A stretch of DNA of 64,000 nucleotides from Flavobacterium psychrophilum (GCA_945874225.1 CAMCFT010000009.1:1-64000), one strand, 5' to 3'; positions 17,789 to 26,857 are shown, numbered from the stretch's first letter. Notes: generated by a model from the letters alone, not told the origin. A program made the numbers and translations.

Positions 17789-18493
17789 TTACTTTTTCAA
17801 TACGGTTTTCAATACCAGATCTTTATCTAATTTTTTGGTACAAAAGAACCAATCTTTACAATCCAAAGAATCGTCCTCTTCCATACGTTCTTTTGCAACT
17901 CCACAAGAACCTGCGGTTGGAACAATTACATCATCGCCCGGTTGCCAATCGGCTGGGCAGGCAACATCAAAAGCATCTGCTGTTTGTAAAGCAATAATGA
18001 CTCTGTAAATTTCTTGAAAATTTCGACCAATGCTCAAAGGATAATATATAATCGTTCTGATTATTCCTTTTGGATCCACAAAAAACACTGCTCTTACGGC
18101 TTTGGTACTACTCTCACCAGGTTGTATCATCCCATATCTTTTTGATATTTCCATCGTAATGTCTTCAATCAAAGGAAATTTTACTTCAATATCCTTCATT
18201 CCTTTGAATTCAATTTTTTCCTTGATCGTTCTCAACCAAGCAATATGGCTGTACAATCCATCAATCGACAATCCCAATAAATCACAATTGGCATCATTAA
18301 ACTGTTTTTCCATATGCGCAAAAGTCATAAACTCTGAGGTGCATACTGGAGTAAAATCAGCTGGATGACTGAAAAAAACCACCCATTTCCCTTCATAATC
18401 TTTTGGGAAATTGATTGTTCCTTGCGTAGTTACCGCTGTAAATTCGGGTGCTTTTTCGCCTATTCTAGGCATAAAGGTTGCTTGTTCTTCCAT
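17789..18493 (-). CDS. Prx6-type peroxiredoxin
   Basis: 234 aa thiol peroxidase that reduces H2O2 and organic hydroperoxides in the cytoplasm. The peroxidatic site is PADFTPVCTSEF, with C51. The long C-terminal extension typical of the Prx6 class carries three further cysteines, including the pair CKDWFFC. Such a Cys-x5-Cys pair near residue 210 is also known in archaeal Prx6-like enzymes, where it forms the resolving disulfide. A palindrome (TGTAAC-N4-GTTACA) lies about 70 bases upstream. It is followed downstream by a shared terminator. Confidence 0.93.
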   Translation of the reverse strand: MEEQATFMPRIGEKAPEFTAVTTQGTINFPKDYEGKWVVFFSHPADFTPVCTSEFMTFAHMEKQFNDANCDLLGLSIDGLYSHIAWLRTIKEKIEFKGMKDIEVKFPLIEDITMEISKRYGMIQPGESSTKAVRAVFFVDPKGIIRTIIYYPLSIGRNFQEIYRVIIALQTADAFDVACPADWQPGDDVIVPTAGSCGVAKERMEEDDSLDCKDWFFCTKKLDKDLVLKTVLKK

Positions 18494-18560
18494 ACAATTT
18501 GTATATTTAAATTATTACTTATTTTATGGGTCAAAAGTAATTCAGATATTCTTTTCTATA

Positions 18561-18576
18561 TGTAACATAGGTTACA
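18561..18576. promoter_or_regulatory. palindrome upstream of the peroxiredoxin gene
   Basis: TGTAACATAGGTTACA is a perfect 6-4-6 inverted repeat 68-83 bases before the peroxiredoxin start codon. Its form resembles sites of CRP/FNR-family regulators. No regulator is encoded nearby, so the assignment is tentative. Confidence 0.4.
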
Positions 18577-18665
18577 AGTCATAGTTTTTATTTATTATAT
18601 TATATATAATAATAGATATTTACTATGAATATATTGTCAAAACAAATCGGTCAAATTATTGGAAT

Positions 18666-18698
18666 AAAAAAAGGGATTGCTGAATAGAAATCCCTTTT
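18666..18698 (-). terminator. terminator of the copper-receptor gene
   Basis: On the minus strand, AAAAGGGATT and AATCCCTTTT enclose a 10-nt loop and are followed by more T residues, 14 bases past the receptor stop codon. Confidence 0.8.
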
Positions 18699-18711
18699 AA
18701 TGTCTGCTTTA

Positions 18712-20829
18712 CTAAAACTTATAATTTACAAAAAAAGTAAAATTTCGTCCCGGTTCTGTAATCGGTACTCTACTAAAATCAGCTTGATTGTTGTAAGCAA
18801 AAGTTAAATGATTATTATAGTATTGGTCAAAAAGATTGAGAACTCCCGCGCCAATATTCAAACTTTCGATAGGTTTGAATCCTGCTTTTAAATCCATTAC
18901 TTCATAACTTTGAGTGGCAATTTCATCATACGAAAGTGCAATCTTTGGTTGTTCGGCAGTTAAAGTATATTGTGCTGATGCCCAGAATTTTCCTTTTTCG
19001 AAGCTCAATTTCAATCGGGTTACCAATGGTGGTGTTAGTGGCAAGCTTTCATTAAAATCCTTGTTTTCTGCATAAACATAAGCAACTTCGGTCAAGAAAT
19101 TAAAATAATTGGCAAATTTTAAATCTCCAAAAACTTCAAATCCAGTTTTAAATGCATTGTCAATATTTCGAAACACTTTTGGATGAATTGGCGGCGTTGT
19201 AGGACTGTATTTTCTAACGAGAGTTTCATCGACAACGGCTAATATGTAGTTTTCATAAATCGAATAATAAACAGAACCTCCGAATTTTATTTGGTCGAAA
19301 AATCCATTCAATTTTTCTTTTCCCGTAAGGCCAATTTCGAATTGATTATTGGTTTCTGCTTTTAGATTCGGATTACCAATGTACTCATAAGGGTCTCTAC
19401 CTATATTGAAATTAGCAATATAACGTTCTTCGATATTTGCAGCGCGAGTTCCTCTACCAAAAGCCATTTCCAAAGTATAATCAGGAGAAATCAACCTTTT
19501 ATAGGAGATAGTTCCACTGAAATTAGTTTCATTACGTTTGTCAATGTTAGGATATAATACAACAAAACTAGCGTCTAAATCCTTAGCATCTGAGGTAACA
19601 AAATCAACTCTTGCGCCTAAATTTACAATAGATTTTTCTGAAATAAACCATTTGGCTTCAGCAAAAGTCCCGAAAGTATCATTGTAACTGTCTTGCCAAA
19701 TTTTATCATAAAAAGCAATTGGAGTTGGTAATGTAGCCCCAGCCAAATCTTTCTTTACTAGTCTGTCTCTACCACCATCTCTAGAAAGATTTACCATATC
19801 AATTCCGGTGAATAATTTCCATTTGGACGACAAATCCCATTCAGTTTCTAGTTTTCCTCCATATGTAGTCGCATTTACTTTTGCAATAGCTTCACTAGTT
19901 GGAAAAGAAGGTCTATCGTAATTACTCATAATATGATCGACATAGGAATAATAAATTTTAGCTGTTAATCCCTTGAAAACAGAAGCATTGCTTTTGAACA
20001 TATAATCTAAACTACCAATGCTGCTATTGTCTTCGTCTGTATCCATAGGCAAACCTGCGTGCAAAATATCTCGACCAAAGTTCTGGCGAAAATTGGCTTG
20101 TAAGCGTTGGTTATCTGTAAACTCGTAGCCCATTTTAAGTCCGTAACCAATACTACTGAAAGATGATGGAATTTCATTTTGATTGCCATCTTCATAATTC
20201 CCATAGTCACGATAACTCAAATCCGCAAGAATATCAAATTTTTTCAAATCGCTTGAAAGTTGTAGAATATTAACAAACGAGTTGCCATTGCTCTCGTATC
20301 CTGAAGAAAATGAGCCTCCCAAAATTTTTCCAGTCACATTTCCGTTTTGAGTTACCATATTGATTACACCTCCAAAGGTATTTCCGTAGCGAACAGAAAA
20401 AGGGCCTTTGATAATTTCAATTTTGGTAACTTCTTCTGGATTTACAAGTGTTGTAATGGGATCCATTCGATTGGGACAAGCGTGAAAAGCTTTGGTTCCA
20501 CCATCATACTGCACGTTTAGTTGCTCATATTGATTGGCTCTAAAGGATGGATCTACCGCATAATTTCCTCTTTTGATTAGTGAGAATCCATTAATATCAG
20601 AAAATAATTCTCCTGAATTTTTAGGTTGCACCACTTTATCTGTAAAATCTTGTTTGACAATAGTGAGTGTTGGGTCTGTTTTTATATTTCCTGTAACAAT
20701 CACTTCTTCAAGCAAAATTGTTTTCTTCTTTATTGTATCTTGTTTTGTTTGGGTTGCATTCGTCTCTTTAGTTTGACCAAAAGACAAAGCCGAACACCAT
20801 AGCAAAGCTATAATGAATGTATTTTTCAT
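18712..20829 (-). CDS. TonB-dependent receptor, OprC-like copper type
   Basis: 705 aa outer-membrane receptor. Signal peptide (about 1-19), plug domain (about 40-160) and a 22-strand-type barrel ending in FFVNYKF. The plug contains FHACPNRMDPITT; its CPNRM is the CxxxM copper-binding motif known in OprC/NosA copper receptors (C118 and M122 here). The substrate is therefore probably copper. It lies 36 bp downstream of a small Cys-rich membrane protein on the same strand, most likely in one operon. A palindrome upstream of that gene may control both. Confidence 0.88.
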   Translation of the reverse strand: MKNTFIIALLWCSALSFGQTKETNATQTKQDTIKKKTILLEEVIVTGNIKTDPTLTIVKQDFTDKVVQPKNSGELFSDINGFSLIKRGNYAVDPSFRANQYEQLNVQYDGGTKAFHACPNRMDPITTLVNPEEVTKIEIIKGPFSVRYGNTFGGVINMVTQNGNVTGKILGGSFSSGYESNGNSFVNILQLSSDLKKFDILADLSYRDYGNYEDGNQNEIPSSFSSIGYGLKMGYEFTDNQRLQANFRQNFGRDILHAGLPMDTDEDNSSIGSLDYMFKSNASVFKGLTAKIYYSYVDHIMSNYDRPSFPTSEAIAKVNATTYGGKLETEWDLSSKWKLFTGIDMVNLSRDGGRDRLVKKDLAGATLPTPIAFYDKIWQDSYNDTFGTFAEAKWFISEKSIVNLGARVDFVTSDAKDLDASFVVLYPNIDKRNETNFSGTISYKRLISPDYTLEMAFGRGTRAANIEERYIANFNIGRDPYEYIGNPNLKAETNNQFEIGLTGKEKLNGFFDQIKFGGSVYYSIYENYILAVVDETLVRKYSPTTPPIHPKVFRNIDNAFKTGFEVFGDLKFANYFNFLTEVAYVYAENKDFNESLPLTPPLVTRLKLSFEKGKFWASAQYTLTAEQPKIALSYDEIATQSYEVMDLKAGFKPIESLNIGAGVLNLFDQYYNNHLTFAYNNQADFSRVPITEPGRNFTFFVNYKF

Positions 20830-20865
20830 TGTGTTATTTTAAATTTTAAAAATTAATTTTGATTT

Positions 20866-21255
20866 TTACGAAAATGAAAAATAACAATTAGGAGGGTGAA
20901 AATTGAATTCAGGAAGATTAAAATTATGTAGATGGCATTTTGTTTTAATCCTATTTTTTGAAGATAAAAACACTATGAATTGAAATTTTTCAATGGATTG
21001 AAAATACAATACCGTTTCATTTTCAATAGAATTATTTTTATCGCTATTGTTCTTTTCTGTTTCTTTTGCAAGTTTGGCCAATTTACATTTTCCATTACAT
21101 TTCATAATAGGTTTTGCCTTGTTCTCACAATATTTTTGTGTAAATTCAGTATTGTTCAAAGAATAATTAAGTACTCCATAAGTCATTCTAAAATTATAGA
21201 ATAACGTAGAGAACAAGAAAACCAAAATAAGAAAGTAATTTAGTAGTGTTTTCAA
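20866..21255 (-). CDS. small Cys-rich membrane protein of the copper locus
   Basis: 129 aa. One N-terminal hydrophobic helix (about 5-25) and then a Cys/Met cluster, YCENKAKPIMKCNGKCKLAK (residues about 42-61), of the kind that binds soft metals. The remainder is charged and contains FHPPNC near the end. Proteins with a KCNGKC-type motif commonly precede TonB receptors in Bacteroidetes. It is inferred to bind or sense copper in the periplasm. The start is TTG at 21255: an in-frame TAA occurs two codons upstream and no ATG fits the signal-anchor start. Confidence 0.75.
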   Translation of the reverse strand: MKTLLNYFLILVFLFSTLFYNFRMTYGVLNYSLNNTEFTQKYCENKAKPIMKCNGKCKLAKLAKETEKNNSDKNNSIENETVLYFQSIEKFQFIVFLSSKNRIKTKCHLHNFNLPEFNFHPPNCYFSFS

Positions 21256-21290
21256 AAATTAAACTTTTAAACGAAGGTAAGTGATGAGAA

Positions 21291-21307
21291 TGTCATAAAA
21301 TATGACA
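21291..21307. promoter_or_regulatory. candidate operator of the copper-receptor operon
   Basis: TGTCATAAAATATGACA is a perfect inverted repeat (7-bp arms, 3-bp centre), 36-52 bases before the first gene of the operon. A second small palindrome, GTTACAGTAAC, lies at 21345-21355. No regulator gene is adjacent. Confidence 0.5.
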
Positions 21308-21477
21308 AATATCATTAGTTATAATTATTCTTACTGCAACAAATGTTACAGTAACTTCCTTGTTTTGAAAATAGTTTTTTTTATCGAAATAATTCTTTAA
21401 TCTCATTGATTTTTGAAGTTAATAATGTTTCAAAAATAGACGAAGATTGCAACTTGTAGAGCTAAAGAATTCGTATT

Positions 21478-22521
21478 TTATGCCTCTTTATTTGCTAATT
21501 GGCCGCAAGCAGCATCGATGTCTTTTCCGCGGCTTCTTCGCACTTTTACTACGATTCCTGTAGCTTCTAGCGCTTTTATGTAAGCATTAATTGACTCTTC
21601 TGAAGCTTGTTGAAATTCACCATCATCAATAGGATTATATTCAATCAAATTGACTTTGCAAGGAACATATTTACAAAATTTGACCAAGGCATCAACCGAA
21701 GCTTTATTATCATTGATTCCTTTCCAAACCACATATTCAAAAGAAATTTTGCTTTTAGTTTTTTTGTACCAATATTCCAATGACTCTCTCAAGTCTGCCA
21801 AAGGAAAACTTTCGCTGAAAGGCATAATTTTAGAACGTATTTCATCAATAGCAGAATGTAACGAAACAGCTAAGTTGAATTTCACTTCATCATCGGCCAT
21901 TTTTTTAATCATTTTCGGAATACCAGATGTGGAAACTGTGATGCGTTTTGGTGACATTCCCAAACCTTCATTGGATGTTATCATTTCGATGGCCTTCATC
22001 ACATTGTTGTAATTCATCAGCGGTTCACCCATTCCCATAAAAACAATATTCGACAACGGATGATTGTAATACAAACGGCTTTCTTTGTCGATGGCTATAA
22101 CTTGGTCGTAAATTTCGGCGGGTTCCAGATTTCGCATTCTTTTTAATCGTGCCGTGGCGCAAAAATTACAATCCAAACTACAACCCACTTGACTCGAAAC
22201 ACAAGCCGTTGTTCGGGTATTCGTTGGAATCAAAACACTTTCTACCACCAAACCATCGTGCAAACGAACTGCATTTTTTACCGTTCCGTCTTCACTTCGC
22301 TGCATTGTATCGACTTTGATGTGATTGATTACAAAGTTATTTTCGAGCATTGAGCGAGTTGCTTTTGCAACATTTGTCATATCATCAAAACTATGTGCGC
22401 CTTTGCTCCACAACCATTCGTATACTTGATTGCCACGAAAGGCCTGGTCACCATTGGCAACAAAAAAATCTCTTAATTGTTCTTTAGATAAGGCTCTAAT
22501 ATCTTTTTTCTCGATTTGCAT
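21478..22521 (-). CDS. rlmN: 23S rRNA/tRNA adenine-C2 methyltransferase
   Basis: 347 aa radical-SAM enzyme that methylates C2 of A2503 in 23S rRNA and A37 in some tRNAs. The iron-sulfur motif is C114-x3-C118-x2-C121 (CSLDCNFCATA). The second catalytic pair is C107 (TACVSS) and C339 (AACGQLA). GMGEPLMN, a SAM-binding motif, is present. The -7 element lies so close to the ATG (22521) that the mRNA may have almost no leader. No operon partner: the next gene on this strand starts 222 bp downstream. Confidence 0.97.
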   Translation of the reverse strand: MQIEKKDIRALSKEQLRDFFVANGDQAFRGNQVYEWLWSKGAHSFDDMTNVAKATRSMLENNFVINHIKVDTMQRSEDGTVKNAVRLHDGLVVESVLIPTNTRTTACVSSQVGCSLDCNFCATARLKRMRNLEPAEIYDQVIAIDKESRLYYNHPLSNIVFMGMGEPLMNYNNVMKAIEMITSNEGLGMSPKRITVSTSGIPKMIKKMADDEVKFNLAVSLHSAIDEIRSKIMPFSESFPLADLRESLEYWYKKTKSKISFEYVVWKGINDNKASVDALVKFCKYVPCKVNLIEYNPIDDGEFQQASEESINAYIKALEATGIVVKVRRSRGKDIDAACGQLANKEA

Positions 22522-22525
22522 AGCG

Positions 22526-22533
22526 CAAATTTA
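22526..22533 (-). promoter_or_regulatory. rlmN -7 promoter element
   Basis: Minus-strand TAAATTTG (exact TAnnTTTG). Only four bases separate it from the rlmN ATG, so transcription would begin at or just inside the start codon. Confidence 0.45.
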
Positions 22534-22598
22534 ATGACTATTTGTTGATTTATTTCATCAATTCGCATAAATGCTCGTGAGTTGATTTGATAATTTGA

Positions 22599-22606
22599 TA
22601 ACTTTG
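22599..22606 (+). promoter_or_regulatory. -7 element of the O-methyltransferase gene
   Basis: TAACTTTG matches TAnnTTTG and lies 16 bases before the ATG at 22622. It rules out the in-frame TTG at 22595 as a start. Confidence 0.5.
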
Positions 22607-22621
22607 ACAAAAATTAAAAAA

Positions 22622-23263
22622 ATGCATTTCATTTCCCAAGAATTAGAAGATTATATTGAGCAACATTCACAGAAAGAGCCAGAATTATTGGCAGCTTTAG
22701 ACAAAGAAACCTATCAGAAAGTTTTGTTGCCTCGAATGCTGAGCGGACATTTTCAAGGTCGCGTTTTGAGTATGCTCTCCAAACTGATTCGCCCTTTGAA
22801 TATACTCGAAATAGGGACTTATACAGGATATTCAGCATTATGTTTATGCGAAGGAATTCAGGAAAATGGGATGCTTCACACCATTGACATTAAGGAAGAA
22901 TTAGTAGATTTCCAAAGAAAATATTTTGACAAATCGCCTTGGGGAAACCAAATTGTCCAACATCTTGGTGAAGCGATAGCTATTATTCCAACTTTGGAAT
23001 TGAAATTTGATTTGGTTTTTATCGATGCCGACAAGGAAAATTACATCCACTATTTTGAAATGATTGTTCCAAAAATGAATAAAGGAGGAATTATTCTTTC
23101 GGATAACGTTTTGTGGAGCGGAAAAGTTCTTGAACCTTTACAACCGAACGATTTGAGTACAAAAATCATTCTGGAATACAATCAATTATTGAGAAATGAC
23201 CCGAGAGTGGAAACCGTTTTATTGCCTATTCGAGATGGTTTGACAGTAAGTCGGGTTTTATAA
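22622..23263 (+). CDS. class I SAM-dependent O-methyltransferase
   Basis: 213 aa, family of caffeoyl-CoA/catechol O-methyltransferases (COG4122). SAM-binding motif I is ILEIGTYTGYSALCL; the acidic loop binding metal and substrate is FDLVFIDADKENYIHYFE; GGIILSDNVLWSGKV follows. The native substrate in Bacteroidetes is not known to me. It is divergent from rlmN, with promoters back to back, and converges on the PAP2 gene. Confidence 0.9.
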   Translation: MHFISQELEDYIEQHSQKEPELLAALDKETYQKVLLPRMLSGHFQGRVLSMLSKLIRPLNILEIGTYTGYSALCLCEGIQENGMLHTIDIKEELVDFQRKYFDKSPWGNQIVQHLGEAIAIIPTLELKFDLVFIDADKENYIHYFEMIVPKMNKGGIILSDNVLWSGKVLEPLQPNDLSTKIILEYNQLLRNDPRVETVLLPIRDGLTVSRVL

Positions 23264-23301
23264 ATTACTTGATATTGCCTTGCTTTTTGTCTCGCAACTG
23301 C

Positions 23302-23865
23302 TTAAACCGGGAAATATTTTTTTTGTACTATTTGATATAATTTAAACATCAAAAAACCCAAAGTCAATCCACATAAATATCCGAAAATAATATCTAAAGG
23401 ATAATGCAATCCCAGATATATCCTGCTATAAGCGAAGATTAATGGCCAAAAGAACAAAAGCCCAAAATATTTAAATTTATTTTTTAATATAAGATATAAA
23501 AATGTGGCAACTGCCATTGTGTTTGCAGCATGACCAGAGAAAAAACTAAACGATTGTCTTGATTGTACTATTCGTATAAAGGAATTTATTGCCGGATTGT
23601 TACAAGGTCGCAGTCTTTGAAATCCATTTTTAAATAAATTGGTAATTTGGTCTGTAAAAAGCAACAAAATCGCAACAAATAACAGTAAATACAAGGTTTG
23701 TTTTGTTCCTAATTTCTTGAAAATAAGATATAATAATAAAATAAAAAGCGGAATCCAACTGGTTTGTCTGGTAATAATTAACCAAAGCTGATCATAAGTT
23801 GTCGAGCCTAAACCGTTTAAGTAAATAAATAATTTTTCGTCAAGTGACAGTATTTTCTCCAACAT
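23302..23865 (-). CDS. PAP2-family membrane phosphatase
   Basis: 187 aa, with about five or six transmembrane helices. The three catalytic motifs of the PAP2/acid phosphatase superfamily are visible: KNGFQRLRP (KxxxxxxRP), FFSGH, and SRIYLGLHYPLD. Likely substrates are undecaprenyl diphosphate or lipid phosphates at the periplasmic face of the inner membrane. Its start codon overlaps the stop of the upstream tatA-like gene by one base, so the two are co-translated. Lipid-carrier recycling is possible but not shown. Confidence 0.9.
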   Translation of the reverse strand: MLEKILSLDEKLFIYLNGLGSTTYDQLWLIITRQTSWIPLFILLLYLIFKKLGTKQTLYLLLFVAILLLFTDQITNLFKNGFQRLRPCNNPAINSFIRIVQSRQSFSFFSGHAANTMAVATFLYLILKNKFKYFGLLFFWPLIFAYSRIYLGLHYPLDIIFGYLCGLTLGFLMFKLYQIVQKKYFPV

Positions 23866-24332
23866 TATTTTTTGCGTTTTATTGGGCCAACACTATCTTC
23901 TTTTTCTTCTGTTTGAGGAATTGCATCAGCTAATAAATCGTCTTTTGGTTCGTTGATTTCTATAGTAGTTGCACTTGGTGTTTCCGCTACTGGTGTAATT
24001 GTTTCGTCAACTATTGTGCTTTTAACTTTGTTGATTTCAGTTGAAAAATTATCCGAAATTCCTCTTAAAGGGTTAGAGTCTCCAAGCAAATTAGCTTTGG
24101 CACTGTTGATCTCAGAAGTGATATTGTTAGTCAAATCACTCAACATTTTTTGGTCGAAACCATTATCATCGGCTCCTTTTTGGATTTCGCTTTTTATGTC
24201 GTTTGTAGCGTTTTTTAATTGTGCCATTGCCTTGCCCATCGTACGAGCAATTTCCGGAACTTTATCAGAACCAAAAAGCATTAGAACCACAAACATTATA
24301 AAAATTAATTCGCCTCCACCAATTCCAAACAT
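23865..24332 (-). CDS. tatA: Sec-independent translocase TatA/B-type protein
   Basis: 155 aa. Short N-terminus, one transmembrane helix (about 5-21), the hinge FGSDKVPEIAR and an amphipathic helix (about 24-60), as in TatA/TatB/TatE. The C-terminal tail is long, disordered and charged, and ends in KRKK. TatA oligomers form the channel for folded proteins carrying twin-arginine signals. No tatC is nearby. The tail length is closer to TatB, but Bacteroidetes usually have only TatA-type proteins, so the paralog call is moderate. Confidence 0.85.
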   Translation of the reverse strand: MFGIGGGELIFIMFVVLMLFGSDKVPEIARTMGKAMAQLKNATNDIKSEIQKGADDNGFDQKMLSDLTNNITSEINSAKANLLGDSNPLRGISDNFSTEINKVKSTIVDETITPVAETPSATTIEINEPKDDLLADAIPQTEEKEDSVGPIKRKK

Positions 24333-24351
24333 AATCTGTTTTTTTAAGTTG

Positions 24352-24359
24352 CAAAGTTA
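24352..24359 (-). promoter_or_regulatory. tatA -7 element
   Basis: Minus-strand TAACTTTG, 20 bases before the tatA ATG. A -33-like TTTG lies 16 bases further upstream (24376-24379). Confidence 0.55.
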
Positions 24360-24427
24360 CAAAGATGTACAGTTACAAAATAGTATTAATTATTAATTAA
24401 TAATTAACTATAATCAAATCTTAACTT

Positions 24428-25177
24428 TCAATTTTCAAATGTAGTAAATCTTTTGAATTCCTCGTTTTTTGTAATTAGAAATTCAATCAATTCAAATTCT
24501 AAATTGGGATTTAAAAGTGCTTTCGCTTTGGGATCATTTTCACAATAAATCAGGAAAAGTCCAATTTCATCTTCTTTTAATTGTAATGTATTGGTAAAAA
24601 AGAAGGTACTAATTCTCTTTGGTACAATTTCAGAAAAATCACCATAGTCAGCGGCTTTTGCTTTGTCGGGGCTTTCTTTGACAAATATTTTCCAAATCAT
24701 TTTGCCTACTCGAATAACGTCCATTCCGTATACTATATCTTGGTAAGGCATTAATGGATTATTTAGCGAAGACTGTTTGTCTTCATAATATTGCGTGTCA
24801 ATAATAGATTGTATACTACCTAAATTAGGCTTTATAACTATTTTTTTAACCACAACTTCCTCTAATTGATTTATAAATACGTTTAGCCTAATTATAAGTA
24901 GTGAAGGTGCAAAATCTTTTTCAGCAAGAACAATTCTTTTAGATTTTAATCCTAAACTTGAAATAAGCAAGGTGTCATTGGTTTTTGCCAAAATATCAAA
25001 AAAACCTTGCGAGCTTATAAATGTTCTTGCTTTAGAATTCACATTAAACACATAACCACTTTCTACATTGACCGAATCGTTAAAAACCATACCGTGTAAT
25101 GGTTTTCTGGTCAATGTTTGTCCAAGGCAAAATTGATAAAACAAACACAAAGCAAGTATTCCTATTTTAGTTTTCAT
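24428..25177 (-). CDS. exported protein with carboxypeptidase-regulatory-like domain (copy 2)
   Basis: 249 aa. Signal peptide (about 1-19, ending FCLGQ), then a CarboxypepD_reg-like beta-sandwich (about 25-110): KPLHGMVFNDSVNVESGYVF, TFISSQGFFDI and DTLLISSLGLK match the usual repeats of that fold. A helical C-terminal region follows. The function is unknown; such domains often sit in the envelope or precede TonB receptors, but none is here. It overlaps the upstream paralog by 11 bases and shares its layout, so the pair looks like a tandem duplication. Confidence 0.75.
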   Translation of the reverse strand: MKTKIGILALCLFYQFCLGQTLTRKPLHGMVFNDSVNVESGYVFNVNSKARTFISSQGFFDILAKTNDTLLISSLGLKSKRIVLAEKDFAPSLLIIRLNVFINQLEEVVVKKIVIKPNLGSIQSIIDTQYYEDKQSSLNNPLMPYQDIVYGMDVIRVGKMIWKIFVKESPDKAKAADYGDFSEIVPKRISTFFFTNTLQLKEDEIGLFLIYCENDPKAKALLNPNLEFELIEFLITKNEEFKRFTTFEN

Positions 25178-25886
25178 CTGAAATGATTTTATTGTAGCTT
25201 TCGGCCAAAGGAACTATCAAAAATTTAGTCATTGTTTTATTTTTAGATTTTAAAACCTCTGCAAATTTTCTGTCTTCTATACAATAATACTGAAATCCTT
25301 TGATGTAATTGGCAGGGATTTTTAGCGTCTTTATGTAATAATCATCGTCAAAAAGTGTTCCAATTTTCATCAATAAATACTCTTTTTTTTCTACTTCGAG
25401 TTCTTTTTTGAGCATCGCTGTTCTGCCTGACATTAAATTCAAAAGCGCATCGACAGGTGTAGAATTTGCCGTGTATAATTTCCTCTCTGCTGGCGTGTAA
25501 TGTTTTACTCCTTTTGGAGAAATCCCTAATGAAACGGCATTTATTTCAGGATGTTTATTGACAATTACTTCTTTGAGTTCGGTGGTTTTTGAAGTCATTT
25601 TAATGATTATAACTTCTAAATTTAAATCATTTTCTTCGATTATCCTGCGGAAATATTCTAAATTTACTGATGAGAAAACTAATAAATCGTCGGCTTTCGC
25701 CAAAATAAAAAAGTTGCCATTACTATCACTTGCTGTACTTTTTTCGTTAACCAAATTTATAACGGTTACGCCTTCAATGCTTCCGGATTCTGAAATTATT
25801 TTTCCGTGTATTAATTTTTCGTCGCCAGTTTGACAAAAAGTCATAACAGATAGTAAAACGAAAAAAATAAGTAGAAATCCCCTCAT
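25167..25886 (-). CDS. exported protein with carboxypeptidase-regulatory-like domain (copy 1)
   Basis: 239 aa. Signal peptide (about 1-18, ending TFCQ), CarboxypepD_reg-like fold (about 22-105: LIHGKIISESGSIEGVTVIN, DSNGNFFILAK, DDLLVFSSVNLE) and a charged helical C-terminus. The same order is seen in the downstream neighbour, with which it overlaps by 11 bases. The role is not known. Divergent from pepE, with 160 bp between them. Confidence 0.75.
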   Translation of the reverse strand: MRGFLLIFFVLLSVMTFCQTGDEKLIHGKIISESGSIEGVTVINLVNEKSTASDSNGNFFILAKADDLLVFSSVNLEYFRRIIEENDLNLEVIIIKMTSKTTELKEVIVNKHPEINAVSLGISPKGVKHYTPAERKLYTANSTPVDALLNLMSGRTAMLKKELEVEKKEYLLMKIGTLFDDDYYIKTLKIPANYIKGFQYYCIEDRKFAEVLKSKNKTMTKFLIVPLAESYNKIISDEN

Positions 25887-26046
25887 AAGTTAGTATACAA
25901 TTTATTGATGCAATGTAAAAGTATCTTAATCCTTCACAATTAATGAACAATGAATTGGTAAAAATATGTTAATTAAAAACCAGATAATTCAACATTAAAA
26001 AGTCCGATTTCATACCTTTAACCCAAACTTATTTAGCTACAATAAA

Positions 26047-26754
26047 ATGAAAAATATAATTATAGCCAGCACTTCTACACTTCACGGAGGAGATTATTTA
26101 GAATATTTATTGCCTGAACTAAGAATTCATTTCGAGCATTGTAAAACAATACTTTTTATTCCTTTTGCGAGACCAAGCGGGATTTCGCACGATGAATATA
26201 CCGCAAAAGTTTCTTTGGCTTTCGCCAAAATAAATAAAGAAGTAAAAGGAATTCACGAATTTGAGGATTTTTCCAAAGCAATAAAAAATGCTGAAGGAAT
26301 TTTCACAGGTGGGGGAAACACTTTTTTATTGGTAGCTAAATTGTATGAAAACAATATTATGAACGTTCTTGCAGACGCTGTCCAAGACGGAATTCCCTAT
26401 TTAGGAACAAGTGCCGGAAGCAATATTTGTGGATTGACTATGCAAACGACCAATGATATGCCTATAATATATCCTCCAAGTTTCGAAACATTAGGATTGA
26501 TTCCATTTAATCTAAATCCGCATTATCTTGATTCTGATACGCAAACAAAACATATGGGAGAAACGCGTGAAACCAGGATTAATGAGTTTCTTTCGTTTAA
26601 CAACATTCCGGTTTTAGGATTACGAGAAGGAAGCTGGTTAGCCGTGAAAGATGATACAATAACATTGAAAGGCAATTTGACCGCTCGCCTTTTTAGACAA
26701 AACCAAACTCCTGCTGAAATTGAAAGCGAAACAGACCTGAGTTTTCTAAAATAA
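26047..26754 (+). CDS. pepE: dipeptidase E (alpha-aspartyl dipeptidase)
   Basis: 235 aa cytoplasmic serine peptidase of family S51 that hydrolyses dipeptides with N-terminal aspartate. The nucleophile lies in YLGTSAGSNI (S122), preceded by the glycine-rich IFTGGGNTFLL that shapes the oxyanion hole. H in LNPHYLDSD completes the active site. The length is typical. It is followed by a hairpin terminator and the convergent tRNA-Gly gene. Confidence 0.93.
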   Translation: MKNIIIASTSTLHGGDYLEYLLPELRIHFEHCKTILFIPFARPSGISHDEYTAKVSLAFAKINKEVKGIHEFEDFSKAIKNAEGIFTGGGNTFLLVAKLYENNIMNVLADAVQDGIPYLGTSAGSNICGLTMQTTNDMPIIYPPSFETLGLIPFNLNPHYLDSDTQTKHMGETRETRINEFLSFNNIPVLGLREGSWLAVKDDTITLKGNLTARLFRQNQTPAEIESETDLSFLK

Positions 26755-26782
26755 AAAACCCCAAACTTTCGTTTGAGGTTTT
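26755..26782. terminator. terminator between pepE and tRNA-Gly
   Basis: AAAACC...CAAAC pairs with GTTTG...GGTTTT around a TTTC loop with one mismatch, starting right at the pepE stop. A and T runs on the two sides allow function in both directions. Confidence 0.75.
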
Positions 26783-26784
26783 AG

Positions 26785-26857
<73 letters not shown>

